Source: Lithospermum erythrorhizon
Taxonomy: Eukaryota > Streptophyta > Magnoliopsida > Boraginales > Boraginaceae
Length of the DNA stretch: 64,000 bases
NCBI GenBank assembly: GCA_019722365.1
Contig: JADFUC010001534.1
Span: 62,001-126,000 of the forward strand
Direction: 5' to 3'
In this document: in pieces, positions 50,459 through 62,954 of the stretch
Layout of the letters: the number at the start of each line of letters is the position of its first letter
Numbering within the stretch: the first letter of the stretch is position 1
The notes under the pieces: model-generated
Seen by the model: only the letters and a program-made list of their open reading frames with translations
What the model was told of the DNA's origin: nothing
The model's database searches: none
Position numbers and translations under genes: made by a program

Positions 50459-52972
50459 TGTAATCACCCGCCCGAGTCGTGACGCCCCTCGAGGCTGGAG
50501 TCAAGCACAACCTCAGATATCCGAGTCACCACGACGGCCGACACGGAAATCACCTCGCTAAATAGTCCATAAAACCTCGATAATTTGATAAAACAAGAAA
50601 AGAGTTTTCTTCAAAATGTAAATGTCGCATCGAATTTTAACCATCGCGGGCATTTAATACAAACCCAAGCATAACACTCCATAAACCAAGTCACAAAAAT
50701 ATTCCACAAATAGTTTACAATTTCTTTCCAAAACAAAAATAAAAAAAAATACCGAGTACAAAGAAAACAAGAAAAAAAAGCGACCGTCGAGATCCTAGCC
50801 ACTTGTCCCTCACCTAAGGAAACTAATGGACACCCACTAACTCGACTACAAAGGCACCGTCAATCAAGGGAAGCGGGTAAGCCTCGACAAATTTGGTTGG
50901 AAACGAATCACCCTGGATGGTAACCCTACCCACATCCAACGAGTACACAATAAATGATATATACGCAGCTTATAAGATAGATGACATATTTACTTATACA
51001 ATACGGAAATATATCAATTATCCAAGGCAATTATAAATGTAAATAATCATCATCAACAAACACACATTATAGAAGATTCTACCTTACGCTCACTTACATG
51101 TCAGTACCATGATCTCATATCACATAATCAAACGAGTAAAACAGCAAAATTTCGCAACACGACGTTCATACTACAACAACAATAAAATAATTCTATTTAT
51201 AAGAAAACACAATAACATCATATATCACATTTCATCCTTTTCCCCGGCAGCCACCCCTTCAACACCCAACAACATATCCTTTCTCCCGGCAGCTCAATCT
51301 CTTCAACAATCTAACATCATCCCAAATATTCTCAATTCGAATCCAATTCACACCACACACATACAATACCAAACATAACCATCACACAATAATCTCAATG
51401 TAACAACCACGATACACACGAGATAATACTCTCAGATGTGAACCTATACTCCCCGCATAATATATACACGATATGTCCAAACACAAACATATACTGCACA
51501 TGAATACACTCAACATAAACATACTCAAAGAACTTACATTCAAACAAAAAATATACTCAAACATCGATACACTCAAATAACTATATCATAATGCATCTAA
51601 TACAACCACCCTACAAGTCAAGACATTTCCCGCTTTCACAACTATACTTACAAATAATGCTCATAACACGTATACATTGTCACAAACTTAATTTACTATA
51701 TATACCATACTTCAAACATAAATAAGGTAACAAACGAGTGATAAATCCTCACCTTGGCTAGTACCACTAGCGCCCAAGCAAATAATCGATCCTCACTGCT
51801 CCCACGTCCCCGAAATCAATAGAAACATCCGAAAATATAATTACTACTTGCAATAATTTCAATCTTTATCCTAATTCAATTCCTGACTTTTCAACCCATT
51901 TTAGTTACACCTGACAACTTACGTATTGATTGCCAATTATGTTCATTAACAACTACGATGACAAATTTCACTACCCTGACTAGTTAATCCCATAATCCGC
52001 TATCATCTTATCTAACTTACTAACATTTTCAATCGATTTCAATCAACCAAATTTCAACCTGCTTAAGTTAGTTAAGCCCTTACTATCAACCTCTAATCCT
52101 TAAAGTCCGCTTACTACCTCGAACCACTAAACTAATTTCAACGAAGTTTTTCCAACACTTATAACTCATAAATCTCTTTGAAAATAATCAAAAATAACAT
52201 TCCAATAACATATTTATATATTATCTAATCATTACTTGTGAGGAAGTCAACCAAAATCACTCGAAAGTCAACTCGATTATAACATCATTTTCTACCCCAA
52301 ATATTGATCATTATCAATTCCTATGTTATAATTTAAGCCTAGACAATACCATTCAATAATATCTCTCGAAAAACCGAAGTCAACCTAAAATTCTAAAAGT
52401 CAACTGCCCTAAAAACATCCGAAATTCCACCTCAAACACGATATTTCAACTCAATAATAACTAATTTACAATCCAAGAATCAATTGAGCAATAAAATTCA
52501 AATAGAAAAGTCAATCTAAAAAGTCAACTCGGACGATCTCCCAAAATATCTAACAAGATCGGACCTTCTTACCTTAAAATGACGAGACGAATAGGGGAAG
52601 CTCTCCCCAAAAAATTTGAGCTCCAAAGCTTGAGTAACAAAGCAAGGAGAAAAATCGAAAAGCAAAAAAATAAAATGGAGGGAGAAGGGCAGACGCTAGC
52701 TGGCCGGAGGAAGCGGAGAAAGCGAAAGAATGGTTTCGGGGTTTCGGGCTTATTTGACGTGGTTAGTACTGTTGGGGCCTAAAGCCTAATCGGTGAAAAC
52801 TGAACGCTTTTATTCGATCGATACCTCTCGCTTTAATTTATCTCGCACCAACTCCGAACTTTAACATCATCGCACATAAAATACTAAGTGGAATTTAATT
52901 TTTATGTAATTAAATTTAATAATCTCTCGCTTTAATTTATTTATTTATTAACCCAGTCGTTACCGGTTTAGA
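50459..52972 (-). repeat. 5' LTR of the inner chromovirus
   Basis: It begins TGTAATCACCCGCC and runs 2.5 kb, collinear with 43100-45611 but with many indels and substitutions, so the insertion is not recent. Its last bases are slightly eroded (the expected TTTTTACA is reduced to GGTTTA). Confidence 0.85.
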
Positions 52973-54548
52973 GGCTCACCCTTCGAACACCCCACATCAT
53001 CCCAAACATACTCAACTCAAACATTTCACAATTCAAGCATACACACCAAACATACAACATCACACCAACATACACAACTCAACAATTATCTCCACAATTA
53101 CAACAAATCTAAGATAGAACAACCATGCAACAATCACACAATAACCTCAATATAGCACCCATAATATACACGATACAATAATTTCATATAGAACCTACTA
53201 CCATAATGCATCTAACACAACCACCATACAACTCAACATTTCACAATTTCACAACTATACTCACACATATAAGTTCATAGATATATAGTCACAATCAATT
53301 TACCATATACTTCACTCAAACATAAATAAGATAATCAACCGAGTGATAAATCCCCACCTTTGGCTAACATCCATGAGCTCACAAGAATAATCGATCCGCA
53401 GCTTTTCCTCATGTCTGAGTCTGGGAATAGAACACCTTAAAATACAATTATTACAAATTTTGTTGTAAATTATCTTTTAGCAACTTTTAATACCATTAGT
53501 CCCTTTTAAGTGAAATATTAGTTAAACTTCAAATCTATAAAACTAAACCCACAAAGTTCCAACTAAATCCTAAATCTTAAACTGCCTCACTAACTCCAAA
53601 TACTAACACTAAACACCCAAACAATTCAAATTATTAGCTTTCCCAACTAATTAATCTACTAACAATCTCTAATCCAAAATCCAACTACTACTCAAAACTA
53701 ATAACAACTAATTTCATCATAAATGCATCCAACAACTTTAAACCACAATTTCAATTCTTAAACAATTATAATAAACGCCCAAAACATAATTATATCATTT
53801 TAACACGTTTCTGACTCAAGCTCAAACCTAAAGTCAACCCAAAAGTCAACCTAACTTTTTCCAGTAACACTTTTTCTAGTCTCTAAAATCGATTATTATA
53901 ATCTTTATACTATAATTTCGCCTAGACACAATTACATACGATAACACCCAAAAGTCCGAAGTCAAACTAAAATTCCAAAAAGTCAACATCCCTAAAAAAC
54001 GTCCAAATTTCACACATCCAAACAATTAATTTCAACTCAAGAACAACTAATTTGAAGCCCAAGAATCAATTGAAACAATAAAAATCGAAAACCCAAAAGT
54101 CAACAAAAAAGTCAACATGGTCGAACTCAAGAAATACCCAAAAGTTTCGACCTTTTTTACCTTGAATGAAGAGATGACGAGGGAAGTTCTCCAAAAAATT
54201 TGGAAGTCCAAAGTTCGGTTTATGAGAAATCAAGAAAAAAATCAAAGTGTGTGGGGGAGAAACCATTCGGCAATCGCGAGAGGAAGGGGAATGCCTTGTT
54301 TTTGGTTCGGGGCCTAAGTCAGGTTTCATATATATGTGTGGCAAGCTTACCCAATAGCTTGCTTACGAAAACCCGAACATTTTAATTCAATCGATACTCT
54401 CGCTTTTAACTTATCTCGACAACTAACTTCCAAACATTAACATTTGTCGCATATAAAAATATAAAAGTGGTTTCCAAATATAGTCAATTTTAATAATTTA
54501 CATTTTCATTTATTAGTTAACGAAGTCTTTACCGATTTTTACATTTAT

Positions 54549-54784
54549 AAACGAATTCACTAGTTTATTTATAAGCATTGAAAATTCGGCTGCTATACAA
54601 CAAGCATGGACATAATTCAAGAGCTACCAACAAGCATTTAGAATAATTACGAAATACACAACAAACACGTGCATAATTCGCTTGCTCAGAAAATACTATT
54701 TCAAGGTGGTTACCGTTTTAAGGCTTCATATTGTTGCCCTCAAAGTCCTTGATGGTAATGTCACTTAACTTAAAGTTCCAGTCA
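54549..54784. other. Intergenic DNA beside the LTR insertion
   Basis: On the minus strand from about 54820 to 54725 a frame reads AMSKENSDWNFKLSDITIKD and ends with a stop. It is protein-like, but I do not recognise the family; it may be a gene fragment. Confidence 0.3.
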
Positions 54785-55373
54785 GAATTTTCTTTGCTCA
54801 TTGCCTTCACGTTTAGTTTCAGTCTTGATAAAGAAGGTTGTTACTTACTTCCTCCATCCCAATTTCTAATTTCCATTTACTATTTTAAAAAATATCAAAA
54901 CACATTCCCATTTTAACCAAATATTTATAAAAAAAAATGAAGGGAGATTCAAGTATAAAAGACAAATTTAAAATTTTATTAAAATTTATACAAACTCAAA
55001 TGAGATTTAGAAATTGAGATGAAGGGAATATAAAAAAAGAGCCAAAAAAAATTCAAAAGAAATGATAATTTATTTATTTATTTTATTTATTATACAACGA
55101 TGGCAGGAACCGTTTCTACGTTGGATATAATTATATAAATCAAAATAGCTCACTACACTACTTACACTTCTTTTATGTATGTGAATTAGTAGTCAGTTTT
55201 TATATTTTATTCATGGATCAATTCTAACACATTCTCTATGTTTTCACAAGGTTAGGTTGTGTACTATCAACCGCTACCTTGTGTAGGTTAGAGTCTATTA
55301 AAAGACATTGGGCATATTATTAATGTAATGATGGGAGGAAACTAAACGTGAAGGCAATGAGCAAAGAAAATTC
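54785..55373. repeat. Perfect 36-bp inverted repeat with a 517-bp loop
   Basis: The arms 54785-54820 and 55338-55373 are exact reverse complements (they contain TTTGCTCATTGCCTTCACG). Similarity stops abruptly on both sides of each arm. The loop holds a Stowaway-like MITE. The left arm, read on the minus strand, is part of a protein-like frame. Confidence 0.85.
54848..55028. mobile_element. Stowaway-like MITE
   Basis: 181 bp, TA-flanked. CTTCCTCCATCCCAATTTCT and the complement of GAAATTGAGATGAAGGGAA are the inverted ends. Confidence 0.75.
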
Positions 55374-56999
55374 TTGGTAAAATTAGCTTGATGTTATGTT
55401 TCTTAATCTGGAATCTTATGACTTGGTGAATGGTAAATTGTAAAAACTGAAGACTTGACTGGACAACAAAATCGATTCTTCTCTAGTTGACAATCACATC
55501 TGAAAGCAATATCTTGAGATATTATTGTTGTTGAATGCTAACATGATGCTGAACCTAGTGCAAGTCTATATATTTTTCTTTGCTGTGAAAGACCAAGTCT
55601 TCATCTAATTGATGGTAATGGAAATATGAAGCTGAAATGCTATTGTGACAACGTTTTAGTTGGTAAAATGGGGATCGAAAGTCGGATGACATACTCTACA
55701 TGCATATTGTGTGTATGAGCAGTTATGATGTAATCATACAACATATTATGGACAATTATATAAAGAAGAATGCAAAAAGTGAGGTTCAAAGCGAGGCAAC
55801 AGGAGTAGGTAGGTTAAGGAACACAGTCGACGGAAAGGAGGGGGGAAATAAAGTCGGTTTTGATTTTGATTCCATGGGATGTGAAGACTTGCTTGTTGCA
55901 GGAGAAACAACCCTTCACTTTTTATATGCCTATGAGATAAAACTATCGAGACACGTAGCATGATGAGTCATATAATGCGACACTAAGTTATTATTATACG
56001 ACTCATCTTATTACAACTACCACAAGCTTCATATTATACTAATATATACAAACTAAAACGACAATTGTCATTCTTCAAGAATCATAATCAACTCCTGAAA
56101 ATGGAAATGTAGTAGACCAAGAAAAAAAGCAAGAGAAAATGACTTGCATAGTTGCAATAGTATTTGGTAATGGAGGAATGGAAGAACAAAGTATATAAAA
56201 TGTTAATATCAAAGTATATAATAATATGAAAATTTTGATATAACGTTAAAGTTAAGTAATTCAAAAAATTGATCAAAAATAGATTGACCATTTATTGAAA
56301 ACAAACTTCCAGCTTAAATTGAAATGGAGGGATACTGCCTACCAGCAACAATCTAGTAGACCCCTGATAGAAATAACAGAAACCAACGGATTTAATTTTG
56401 AAAGTATAAACCCAAACACTGATGTATTTTAAGATGGACAACAATAACAATCACACCATTGCTCTAAATAGCCTGTTTGGCTTTATTGCGCTGCAGGTAC
56501 AGGGCGGTAGAGTTCAGGGGGGTCCAACTGTAAACATCGTTGCCCCTGTGAAAGCAGGAAGACTGTTTCCGAGATGTTAAATGTAAAACATAAATAAAGA
56601 ACAAACAATACACGATTGGTAAGTAACAAAGATGATCAACCACACCATAAAATATAACTCAGCAAGAAACAACATTTATTTAAACTGCATACATCGAAGG
56701 CAGCAGCAAAAAAAGTATGACAGAGCAATCTCTAGGAGAACTCAACAGTTGCCTCAACTCATATTGAAACAGAATGGTTTCGATCATACATCCACAGCAC
56801 AAGATGCAGGAAACAATCTGTTTTCCTATACATAAAAGACTGTAACAGACGCAAGATGTTCCTTTAACTATTCCCTTCTATTATTGCATATTAGTTTCTA
56901 TTATCCTTCTCCGAAATTGGAGAAAGCTATTAATGATGGCATATTTATCAAACGCGGCATATCTTTCCCTCGGGCAGTCACTTAGTCCAGATAACAACA
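55374..56999. other. Intergenic region downstream of the ROH1 gene
   Basis: No confirmed gene. An 87-codon open frame at 55700-55963 has mixed composition but no recognisable motif. The 3' untranslated region of the ROH1-family gene lies at the right end (minus strand). Confidence 0.35.
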
Positions 57000-58142
57000 C
57001 TAAGAATGATATACGGAAACAAAACCATCGGTCCTGCTGCGAACAATCCTATGAAAGACTTCCCTAACTTGGCGTTCCAACGGGTCCAATCCTTCCTTGA
57101 TACTGTCATACACAATTCCAAGATCCTTGACCCTTTGCCTAACATCCCTTTCCTTCTCGTCTGTCAATGGGAATTGAACACTATCTAACGATTCATTCAC
57201 TCGTCGAACACATTTCTCAACTTCATGAATCTCCCTCAACAGCCCACAAGCACTTCTTCTATCTTTTTTCTTTGATTCCTCTAAAATCTTTTCATGAAGT
57301 GAATTTATAGGGAACGCCCAGCCATATTGCCTTGGAGCACTAAAATGTGTCTGAAGGCCACGATCTTGGCAGGGAATAGCAGCTACAAGAGCCCACATTG
57401 TAAACAATAACACATAATTCATTGTAAACACTGCACCGACTAACCCATTGGTAGCCATAACTTCATATGGTTTAGGTGCAGAAATGTTATTCCCGATTGC
57501 TTGTAGCTGTTTAGCAGCAGACCATGACCGTGAAACGCTCCACGACAATGATCTGAAATGACTCAAAGAACGTTTTTCCTTATGTGTATTACTGCGCCCG
57601 AAAGACCAATTCCTATGAGTCAGGGAAGCAGACGACTCTTTCTCGTCAAGCATTACAATAACCAATTCAATCATCGCCTTCTTCGCACGCCTAATTTGTC
57701 CTTCCCCCATACTCCTCTGATTGTCCAATGCACACAACACAATCTCTAATTGCTTCTGCCATTGCCTGATCTGCTCAATCCCATCCCTAATCGCATTACA
57801 TACATCTAAAGCCTTCACACTCCTCTCGAAAAAATCGGAAACATATCGGTCCATCGGGGACTTATTCAATGCATCTTTGTCACTACATATTATGGCTTTA
57901 AACTCATGATGACAACATATAAAAACATCTAAAAGCTTATGCAACCATTGAATCGACAATAACTCAAAATCAGAAGTTGCCAAATCATTGAAAAGTTCAG
58001 AAACTTGCTTCTGGAAAGCATCAAGCAGAATGTGTAAACTAGTTGCCTCATTTGTGGTATCCATTGAATGAACCTGATCAAAGCTACTGCTCAACAATCT
58101 TGATAGAGATCGTGTTGCGCCTTTAAAATTCGTTGCTGGCAT
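57000..58142 (-). CDS. ROH1 / BYPASS1-related (DUF793) protein
   Basis: A 380-residue, single-exon, intact protein of the plant ROH1 (DUF793) family, related to BYPASS1. Arabidopsis ROH1A interacts with exocyst subunits of the EXO70 group and affects seed-coat mucilage deposition; most members are uncharacterised. The start MPATNFKGATRSLSRLLSS is the usual family start. Conserved blocks follow: DQVHSMD (22-28); LLDAFQKQVSELFNDL; KSPMDRYVSDFFERSVKALD (94-113); VCNAIRDGIEQIRQW (114-128); the basic/Ser-rich HFRSLSWSVSRSWSAAKQLQ (195-214); a hydrophobic segment that may insert in the membrane (about 233-256) followed by IPCQDRGLQTHFSAP; WAFPINSLHEKILEESKKKDR; and, at the end, EGLDPLERQVREVFHRIVRSRTDG (350-373). 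Coiled-coil propensity is high between these. No defect is visible. Confidence 0.93.
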   Translation of the reverse strand: MPATNFKGATRSLSRLLSSSFDQVHSMDTTNEATSLHILLDAFQKQVSELFNDLATSDFELLSIQWLHKLLDVFICCHHEFKAIICSDKDALNKSPMDRYVSDFFERSVKALDVCNAIRDGIEQIRQWQKQLEIVLCALDNQRSMGEGQIRRAKKAMIELVIVMLDEKESSASLTHRNWSFGRSNTHKEKRSLSHFRSLSWSVSRSWSAAKQLQAIGNNISAPKPYEVMATNGLVGAVFTMNYVLLFTMWALVAAIPCQDRGLQTHFSAPRQYGWAFPINSLHEKILEESKKKDRRSACGLLREIHEVEKCVRRVNESLDSVQFPLTDEKERDVRQRVKDLGIVYDSIKEGLDPLERQVREVFHRIVRSRTDGFVSVYHS

Positions 58143-59140
58143 TCTTTGTTTAGCTCACATTAAACAAACAACAAAAGCCAAAAATCCCAAAAAATAATCC
58201 AAATTTTTTCTATATCAATTTGATAAATATGTCAAAGTTCAAATACCCTTTAATTGAAATGCCCCAAATATACCAACCTTTCAACAACATACAATAAAAG
58301 TATAATATTTATAACCTCAAAGCACTTGCAATAAACTCCTGTTGAAAACAATAAAAAATGTATCAAAAATAATAAAAATCAAATCTTTATCAGATAATCA
58401 ATATCTGAAAAAAATTAATCCACCTAAAAAAGATCAGAACAGGTGGAAAATGGTGGTAAATTTTCTGGGCATGATGAAAATTCAAGAATTTTGTCCAATT
58501 GAATCAAAACAAACACAATTGAAAAAACCCACAAAAAATATACCAAACAAGCTGAAAATGAGTTAATTTCAACTAATTGGTTGATTAATAATCTCAAAAA
58601 AATGGGCCAAATCTTGCAATTCACGTAAAGGTTAGACAATCCTTAAGGATATCAAAAGAAGATCAAGTGAAAATCAAGGAGATCAAAAGCAGACACAAAA
58701 ATCAAGAATTGTACATTACATATAAGAACATATGATTGTGTAATAATATTACATATGACTTGTGTAATAATAATAAAAATAAAAATAAATGGAGAATAGA
58801 AATGAGTTTATGTATATTTGGAACCCTAACATTCAGGCTTATATGGAGCTGATTTGGACCGCGTAATTGGAGGTTTGTTGAGGGAAATAATTTAAATAAT
58901 TGGACTATAGTAGTAACAACATAGTAGAAAAATGAAGCTATTTAAGTTTTATTAATTTTTTAGTAAAGAATGTTTTGGTCCAAATCCCCAAAATAAACTT
59001 GTACCCCTGATTGGGGTTCGGATTCAACGGCGAAAGGAAAGTATTGTCATGTGTGAATAATTAGCGGTGGATACTATGGAAGATTTAATTATTGTATGTG
59101 CAACAATGTTTAGCGAACTAGAGATTTTATTTTAATATTT
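58143..59140. other. Upstream region of the ROH1-family gene
   Basis: A+T-rich leader and promoter (minus strand). No element recognised; a 5' leader intron is possible but cannot be placed. Confidence 0.35.
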
Positions 59141-59149
59141 TAATACAAG

Positions 59150-59262
59150 GTTCGTTCCTATGAGAATTGAACCGACTCTGTATTGCATGAATAGACGAAG
59201 ATACTGATACTTGGTATTTTAATTTTTTATCAGTTGAGTTATGCCCGTGGGCAACATGTGTG
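59150..59262 (-). mobile_element. Candidate tRNA-derived SINE fragment
   Basis: On the minus strand, GCCCACGGGCATAACTCAACTGAT resembles the A box of a tRNA-type pol III promoter and GGTTCAATTCTC, some 60 bases on, resembles the B box (GGTTCGANTCC). There is no cloverleaf, so it is not a tRNA gene. The 3' end of the element is not delimited. Confidence 0.4.
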
Positions 59263-60227
59263 AACAATTGAATTGATAGTACGTTATAGTTTGTGTGGTA
59301 TTTTAATATCGAAACTTTCGAAATTTACTATTTTATCATAAGTCGATTTTATAAAAACATATCACATTGATATTTATTCTAATTATTTTTAAAGTATATC
59401 ATACTACTTCCAACTCTAAAAATTGTACATTTTATATTTTCAATTGATTGAAATTAACAAAATTTGCAGTTTCAATTTAGTATTCCAAACATGACTTGAA
59501 GTATGAAAAATAATTTTTACACTCTATTTCTTGATTATAATACTCTATTTTGTTCTAATTTTTAATTTAATTTTAAAGCAAAAATGAAATATCATTATCA
59601 CTTATTGAAGTATAATCATTATTATTAGCCTAAATTATTTGTAGTTAATTTCCCTTTTGTGATTACTTTAATCGAATATATATCATTTTGGAATGGTTAT
59701 GTCAAACATGGAAATGTCTTTATCTACTCTTTTTAGTTTTACCGAGTAAATTTGCATTACACTACACGGCTCATACACGGCCTCAACACTACACGGCAGA
59801 TATGTTTCACTTTTCCCCTATGCATTGCTTTCCAAAATAAATTATACTTGGTCAAGTAATTTAATGAATGATGTAAATTTGACTGCATTGCTTTTATTAA
59901 CATTTGATTTTAAATATTCCTTTCTATTCTTAATATAAATCATTTATGTTATTTTTTTGGTTTTTAAAATATTAAACATTTGATAATTTTATGTTTCATT
60001 TAATAATAATTAATGATCTAAATGTTCCCTTTTTATTTTTATAATTTATTTCATTAATATTTGATTTAATTAATTAAGGATATATTAGACAAAATATAAT
60101 GTAAAATATGTTAAGAGACTTATAATTTGAATAAATTGAAAACAACATAAGTAATTTATATTAAGGATATGAGGAAATATTAAGTTTTCAAATATGAACA
60201 TGGTAGCATTAATTCAAATAAGAATTA
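59263..60227. other. A+T-rich intergenic DNA
   Basis: A short direct repeat of CACTACACGGC lies at about 59758-59800. Otherwise nothing recognised. Confidence 0.35.
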
Positions 60228-60430
60228 TTCCCTCAAATCCACAAACATTGTCGTTTGATTTTTAAATTGGCTTTGTGTGATTATTAATTATTCATTATTC
60301 AAAATATAAAATTTATATCATTGGATTAGTTTTTAAAATACTTTCATAATATTTTTTTAATAATATAATTAAAGTAATTGAAAATTAAAAATTTATGCCG
60401 ATATGAAAGTCGATTAAAATGGATGGAGAG
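60228..60430. mobile_element. Stowaway-like MITE
   Basis: 203 bp, TA-flanked. The left end TTCCCTCAAATCCACAAACA pairs with the complement of AAAATGGATGGAGAG at the right end. Confidence 0.65.
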
Positions 60431-60537
60431 TATAACCCAATTGAGACCCTAAATTTGTTGAGCATACCGATCGTCGAATATTAAATACATATATCTTTTA
60501 TAATATGGAGAGTATAATATAAAGGGTTAATAACACG

Positions 60538-60632
60538 TTCGATCACCTATGTTTTAAAACATTCACCATTCGATCACACATGTTTTAAAATGACCAATTC
60601 GATTACACGTGTTTCAAAAAGTGTCCCACTTG
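60538..60632. repeat. Three short repeats of about 30 bp
   Basis: CGATCACCTATGTTTTAAAA, CGATCACACATGTTTTAAAA and CGATTACACGTGTTTCAAAA follow each other at about 32-bp spacing, each followed by an AACATTCAC-like or ACCAATTC-like word. Confidence 0.75.
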
Positions 60633-61119
60633 GTAAAATGAATGTTAAGTTTGACTTTTTGAGACAAGCGATGGGGAGTAAAAGCAGATTGACACTCATT
60701 TGACGATAATGTTTGTTTAATAAATTTTGGGACAAAATATTTATCGCATTCAATTATTAATTTCATCCAATTTTTTTTGAAATTAATGATCTCATCCAAA
60801 AATTTGTCCCAAAATTTTTTATAGGATTGAATTTTTTTTAAAAAATTGAGTGTTGGACAATTTTACTCCTGTCAATTTGCCCCAAAAATCAGCTTAAATT
60901 CAATTTGAATGGGAAAATGATCCGATGCGGCATTTTTTTTAGAGCATATATGAAACAATTATGAAACAATTGAGGAACCTGAATTTATTAGTATTTCGAT
61001 CATCAAATTTATTAGTGTTTCGATCATGTAATCTCCCATAATTGTTGGTCAGTCAATGTAGTTCAACAATGGTCAAATATATTCTGTTAAGTGTATTATT
61101 TTGGGAGGATGGTCTTTGT
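60633..61119. other. Intergenic DNA, no feature
   Basis: Contains poly-T runs and a small duplication of TTTATTAGT-TTTCGATCAT near 60985-61030. Non-coding. Confidence 0.35.
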
Positions 61120-61915
61120 TAAAGCTGCTACTCGGCCGGGTAAATCGAAGGGTTATCGGTCGGGATCACGTTATGTTTTTTGAACAGAGCCCGATTAGAA
61201 GCTGACCAAATTAAAACGATTCAATCGGTAGAGGCCAGCCCATCAACCCGATAGAGGGCAAATAGCCCATCGGGAAGGCGGGTATATAAATGATGGAAAT
61301 AGGGTTTTGTTCAATTTCGAGATTTTCTTGACCTCTTGGCTCATTTGAAAAATTGAGGGAAACAAAAAACATCATTTCTTTTCTATATTTTCTTCATTGA
61401 ATTTTGAAGTCATAGATTCATGCGTGTGTACTTGTGTTCTTCCTCCTACTACGAAAGCGATGATATTTTCATAAATTTGAGCCTTAATTGAATTAATTTC
61501 AATTGTACTTGTTTTGAATTCAATTTATTTGTTTCAATTCAATTTATAATTTGTTGAATTCAATTTCAATTATTTGTAATTTTGAATTCAATTTCAATTC
61601 TTTAATCTTTATGTTTAGATGTATTTGATTCGGGGTTTAAATTATTTAATTATTGATTTGGAATTTTTAGATTTGTGATTTATTGATGTTGATTTGGACT
61701 TTCAATTTCGATTTGGACTTTTCGATTTAGGGTTTTCAGTTTGGACTTTCAATTTCAGGTTGGAAGTTGAAAATTACGTTAAGTCGGTTTGGACCGGTAA
61801 CCTCTTGGTCGGTCAGCGGTTATGCTTATATCGAGGACCGGGCGGACCCGACGAATTTTCTTGTATGCTAGAAAATATCAAGAATTTATAGAAACGGCCA
61901 ATACTGACCGGTCAA
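61120..61915. mobile_element. Candidate non-autonomous hAT-like element
   Basis: An A+T-rich middle is bounded by two GC-rich blocks (about 61128-61290 with CTCGGCCGGGTAAATCG; about 61775-61905 with GGACCGGTAACC, GAGGACCGGGCGGACCCGACG, CTGACCGGTC). This resembles the ends of the hAT element at 10411-14540, but no transposase is present. Terminal repeats and target duplication were not established. Confidence 0.35.
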
Positions 61916-62954
61916 ATAATTATATATGACATTTACAATTTTCTAGTTTGATTAATACATTTTAAAAGAAATATGTTGTTGTCAATAAATCATATTTGGA
62001 AAAGAGCGCAATTAAAGAATAATTGAAGATAAAAAATTGTAGATAGTTGAAAATTAATTATTCTTTAAAAATTAAAAATTGATCACATGAGCTACATGTG
62101 GAAATTAGAGTTCGATTCAACTTCTCATGAAAATCGAACATGTGTAGAAATAAATAAGAAGTTTTCGGGAAATTCCTTTGAAGGCCAATAAATCAAAGTG
62201 GGTTTTATACATTAATTAACCCTAAAATTTAACTCAAACGAGGTTCTGAGAAAATAGCTTGATTAAATATGGAATTAAATTTAACTCCAAGCGAGGGTTC
62301 ATAATTATATTTTAACCCCCAAAAGGTCTTCAAAAGAATTATATTTATCACCCCAATTGACTAGCTTCGTTATAAAAGCGTTCTTTATTCGCAATTAATA
62401 TTTTAGGGACTAAATGCGATAAAAAGACACTTCTTGGGACCAAATGCACCTTAGGTGTCTGGGATCAAATCGCCATCGTCACGCTTAATTGGGACCACAA
62501 ATGCAATTTCTTCTCATGCTATGTATCTATAATATAAAAGTTGATTGCGAACATATTCTTTCTGGTTGAGCAAACTGCATTTGGAGTTAGCATGAGATAA
62601 GTTTAAGAAAGAATATCTGTGATGATATGAGTAATATCAATCAAATCATATCAAATACATTACATCACCCACTTTGGACCTAAGTATTACCGTTAGATTA
62701 TAATTTTTTATCTTTATAATTTGTAATTCATATCGTTAGAAAAACAAAACACGAATAACATCCTGTATTATATATCAAACTTCAAACAATAAAAAACACA
62801 CATGCACTATATATATTCATATTTCATAGGTACCACGCACACTTAATAAAATATACATATATACTTTAAATGTAAACTCAAGCCAATCAAACACCTAACA
62901 CTACTTCTTCCCAACTATAGTAAATTAAAACGATGCAATAACCTTAAAATACAA
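61916..62954. other. Intergenic DNA and 3' region of the last gene
   Basis: Contains the phrases GGGACCAAATGCACC and TTGGGACCACAAATGC near 62435-62505, typical of plant intergenic repeats. No gene recognised; the 3' untranslated region of the citrate-binding-like gene lies at the right end. Confidence 0.35.

Larger units (their letters stand above)
43100..52972 (-). mobile_element. Ty3/gypsy chromovirus (Tekay-like), degenerate
   Basis: About 9.9 kb on the minus strand. Reading from high to low coordinates: 5' LTR (50459-52972), tRNA-iMet primer site (50441-50454), gag (about 49680-50160), protease remnant (about 48880), RT (47870-48250), RNase H (about 47280-47450), integrase zinc-binding and core (46687-46950), integrase C terminus (45900-46140), chromodomain (45700-45840), a TTCGAGG-ACGA-AATTTT tail with a purine tract, and 3' LTR (43100-45611). 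RT before integrase and the C-terminal chromodomain place it among plant chromoviruses; the long LTR and tail sequence fit the Tekay/Del branch. Frameshifts and stops occur throughout. The outer duplication is imperfect (CCTCA / GCTCA). Confidence 0.85.
42241..54543 (-). mobile_element. Solo LTR (chromovirus) split by a later insertion
   Basis: The LTR begins TGTAACGACC at 42241, runs to about 43099, is interrupted by a full-length element of the same family, and resumes at about 52973 with GGCTCACCCTTCGAACACC, the next point in the LTR sequence. It ends TTTTTACA at 54543. The two pieces add up to roughly 2.4 kb, the same as the inner LTRs. The outer ends are flanked by a perfect 5-bp duplication, TTTAT at 42236-42240 and 54544-54548. 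This is direct evidence for one insertion, later reduced to a solo LTR by recombination, and then invaded. Confidence 0.85.

Noticed and set aside
55700..55963. An 87-codon plus-strand frame
   Set aside because: No recognisable motif, promoter or neighbours; kept only as a remark in the intergenic entry.
59150..59262. A possible tRNA gene
   Set aside because: A- and B-box-like words are present but no acceptor stem or anticodon arm can be drawn; reported as a SINE-like fragment.
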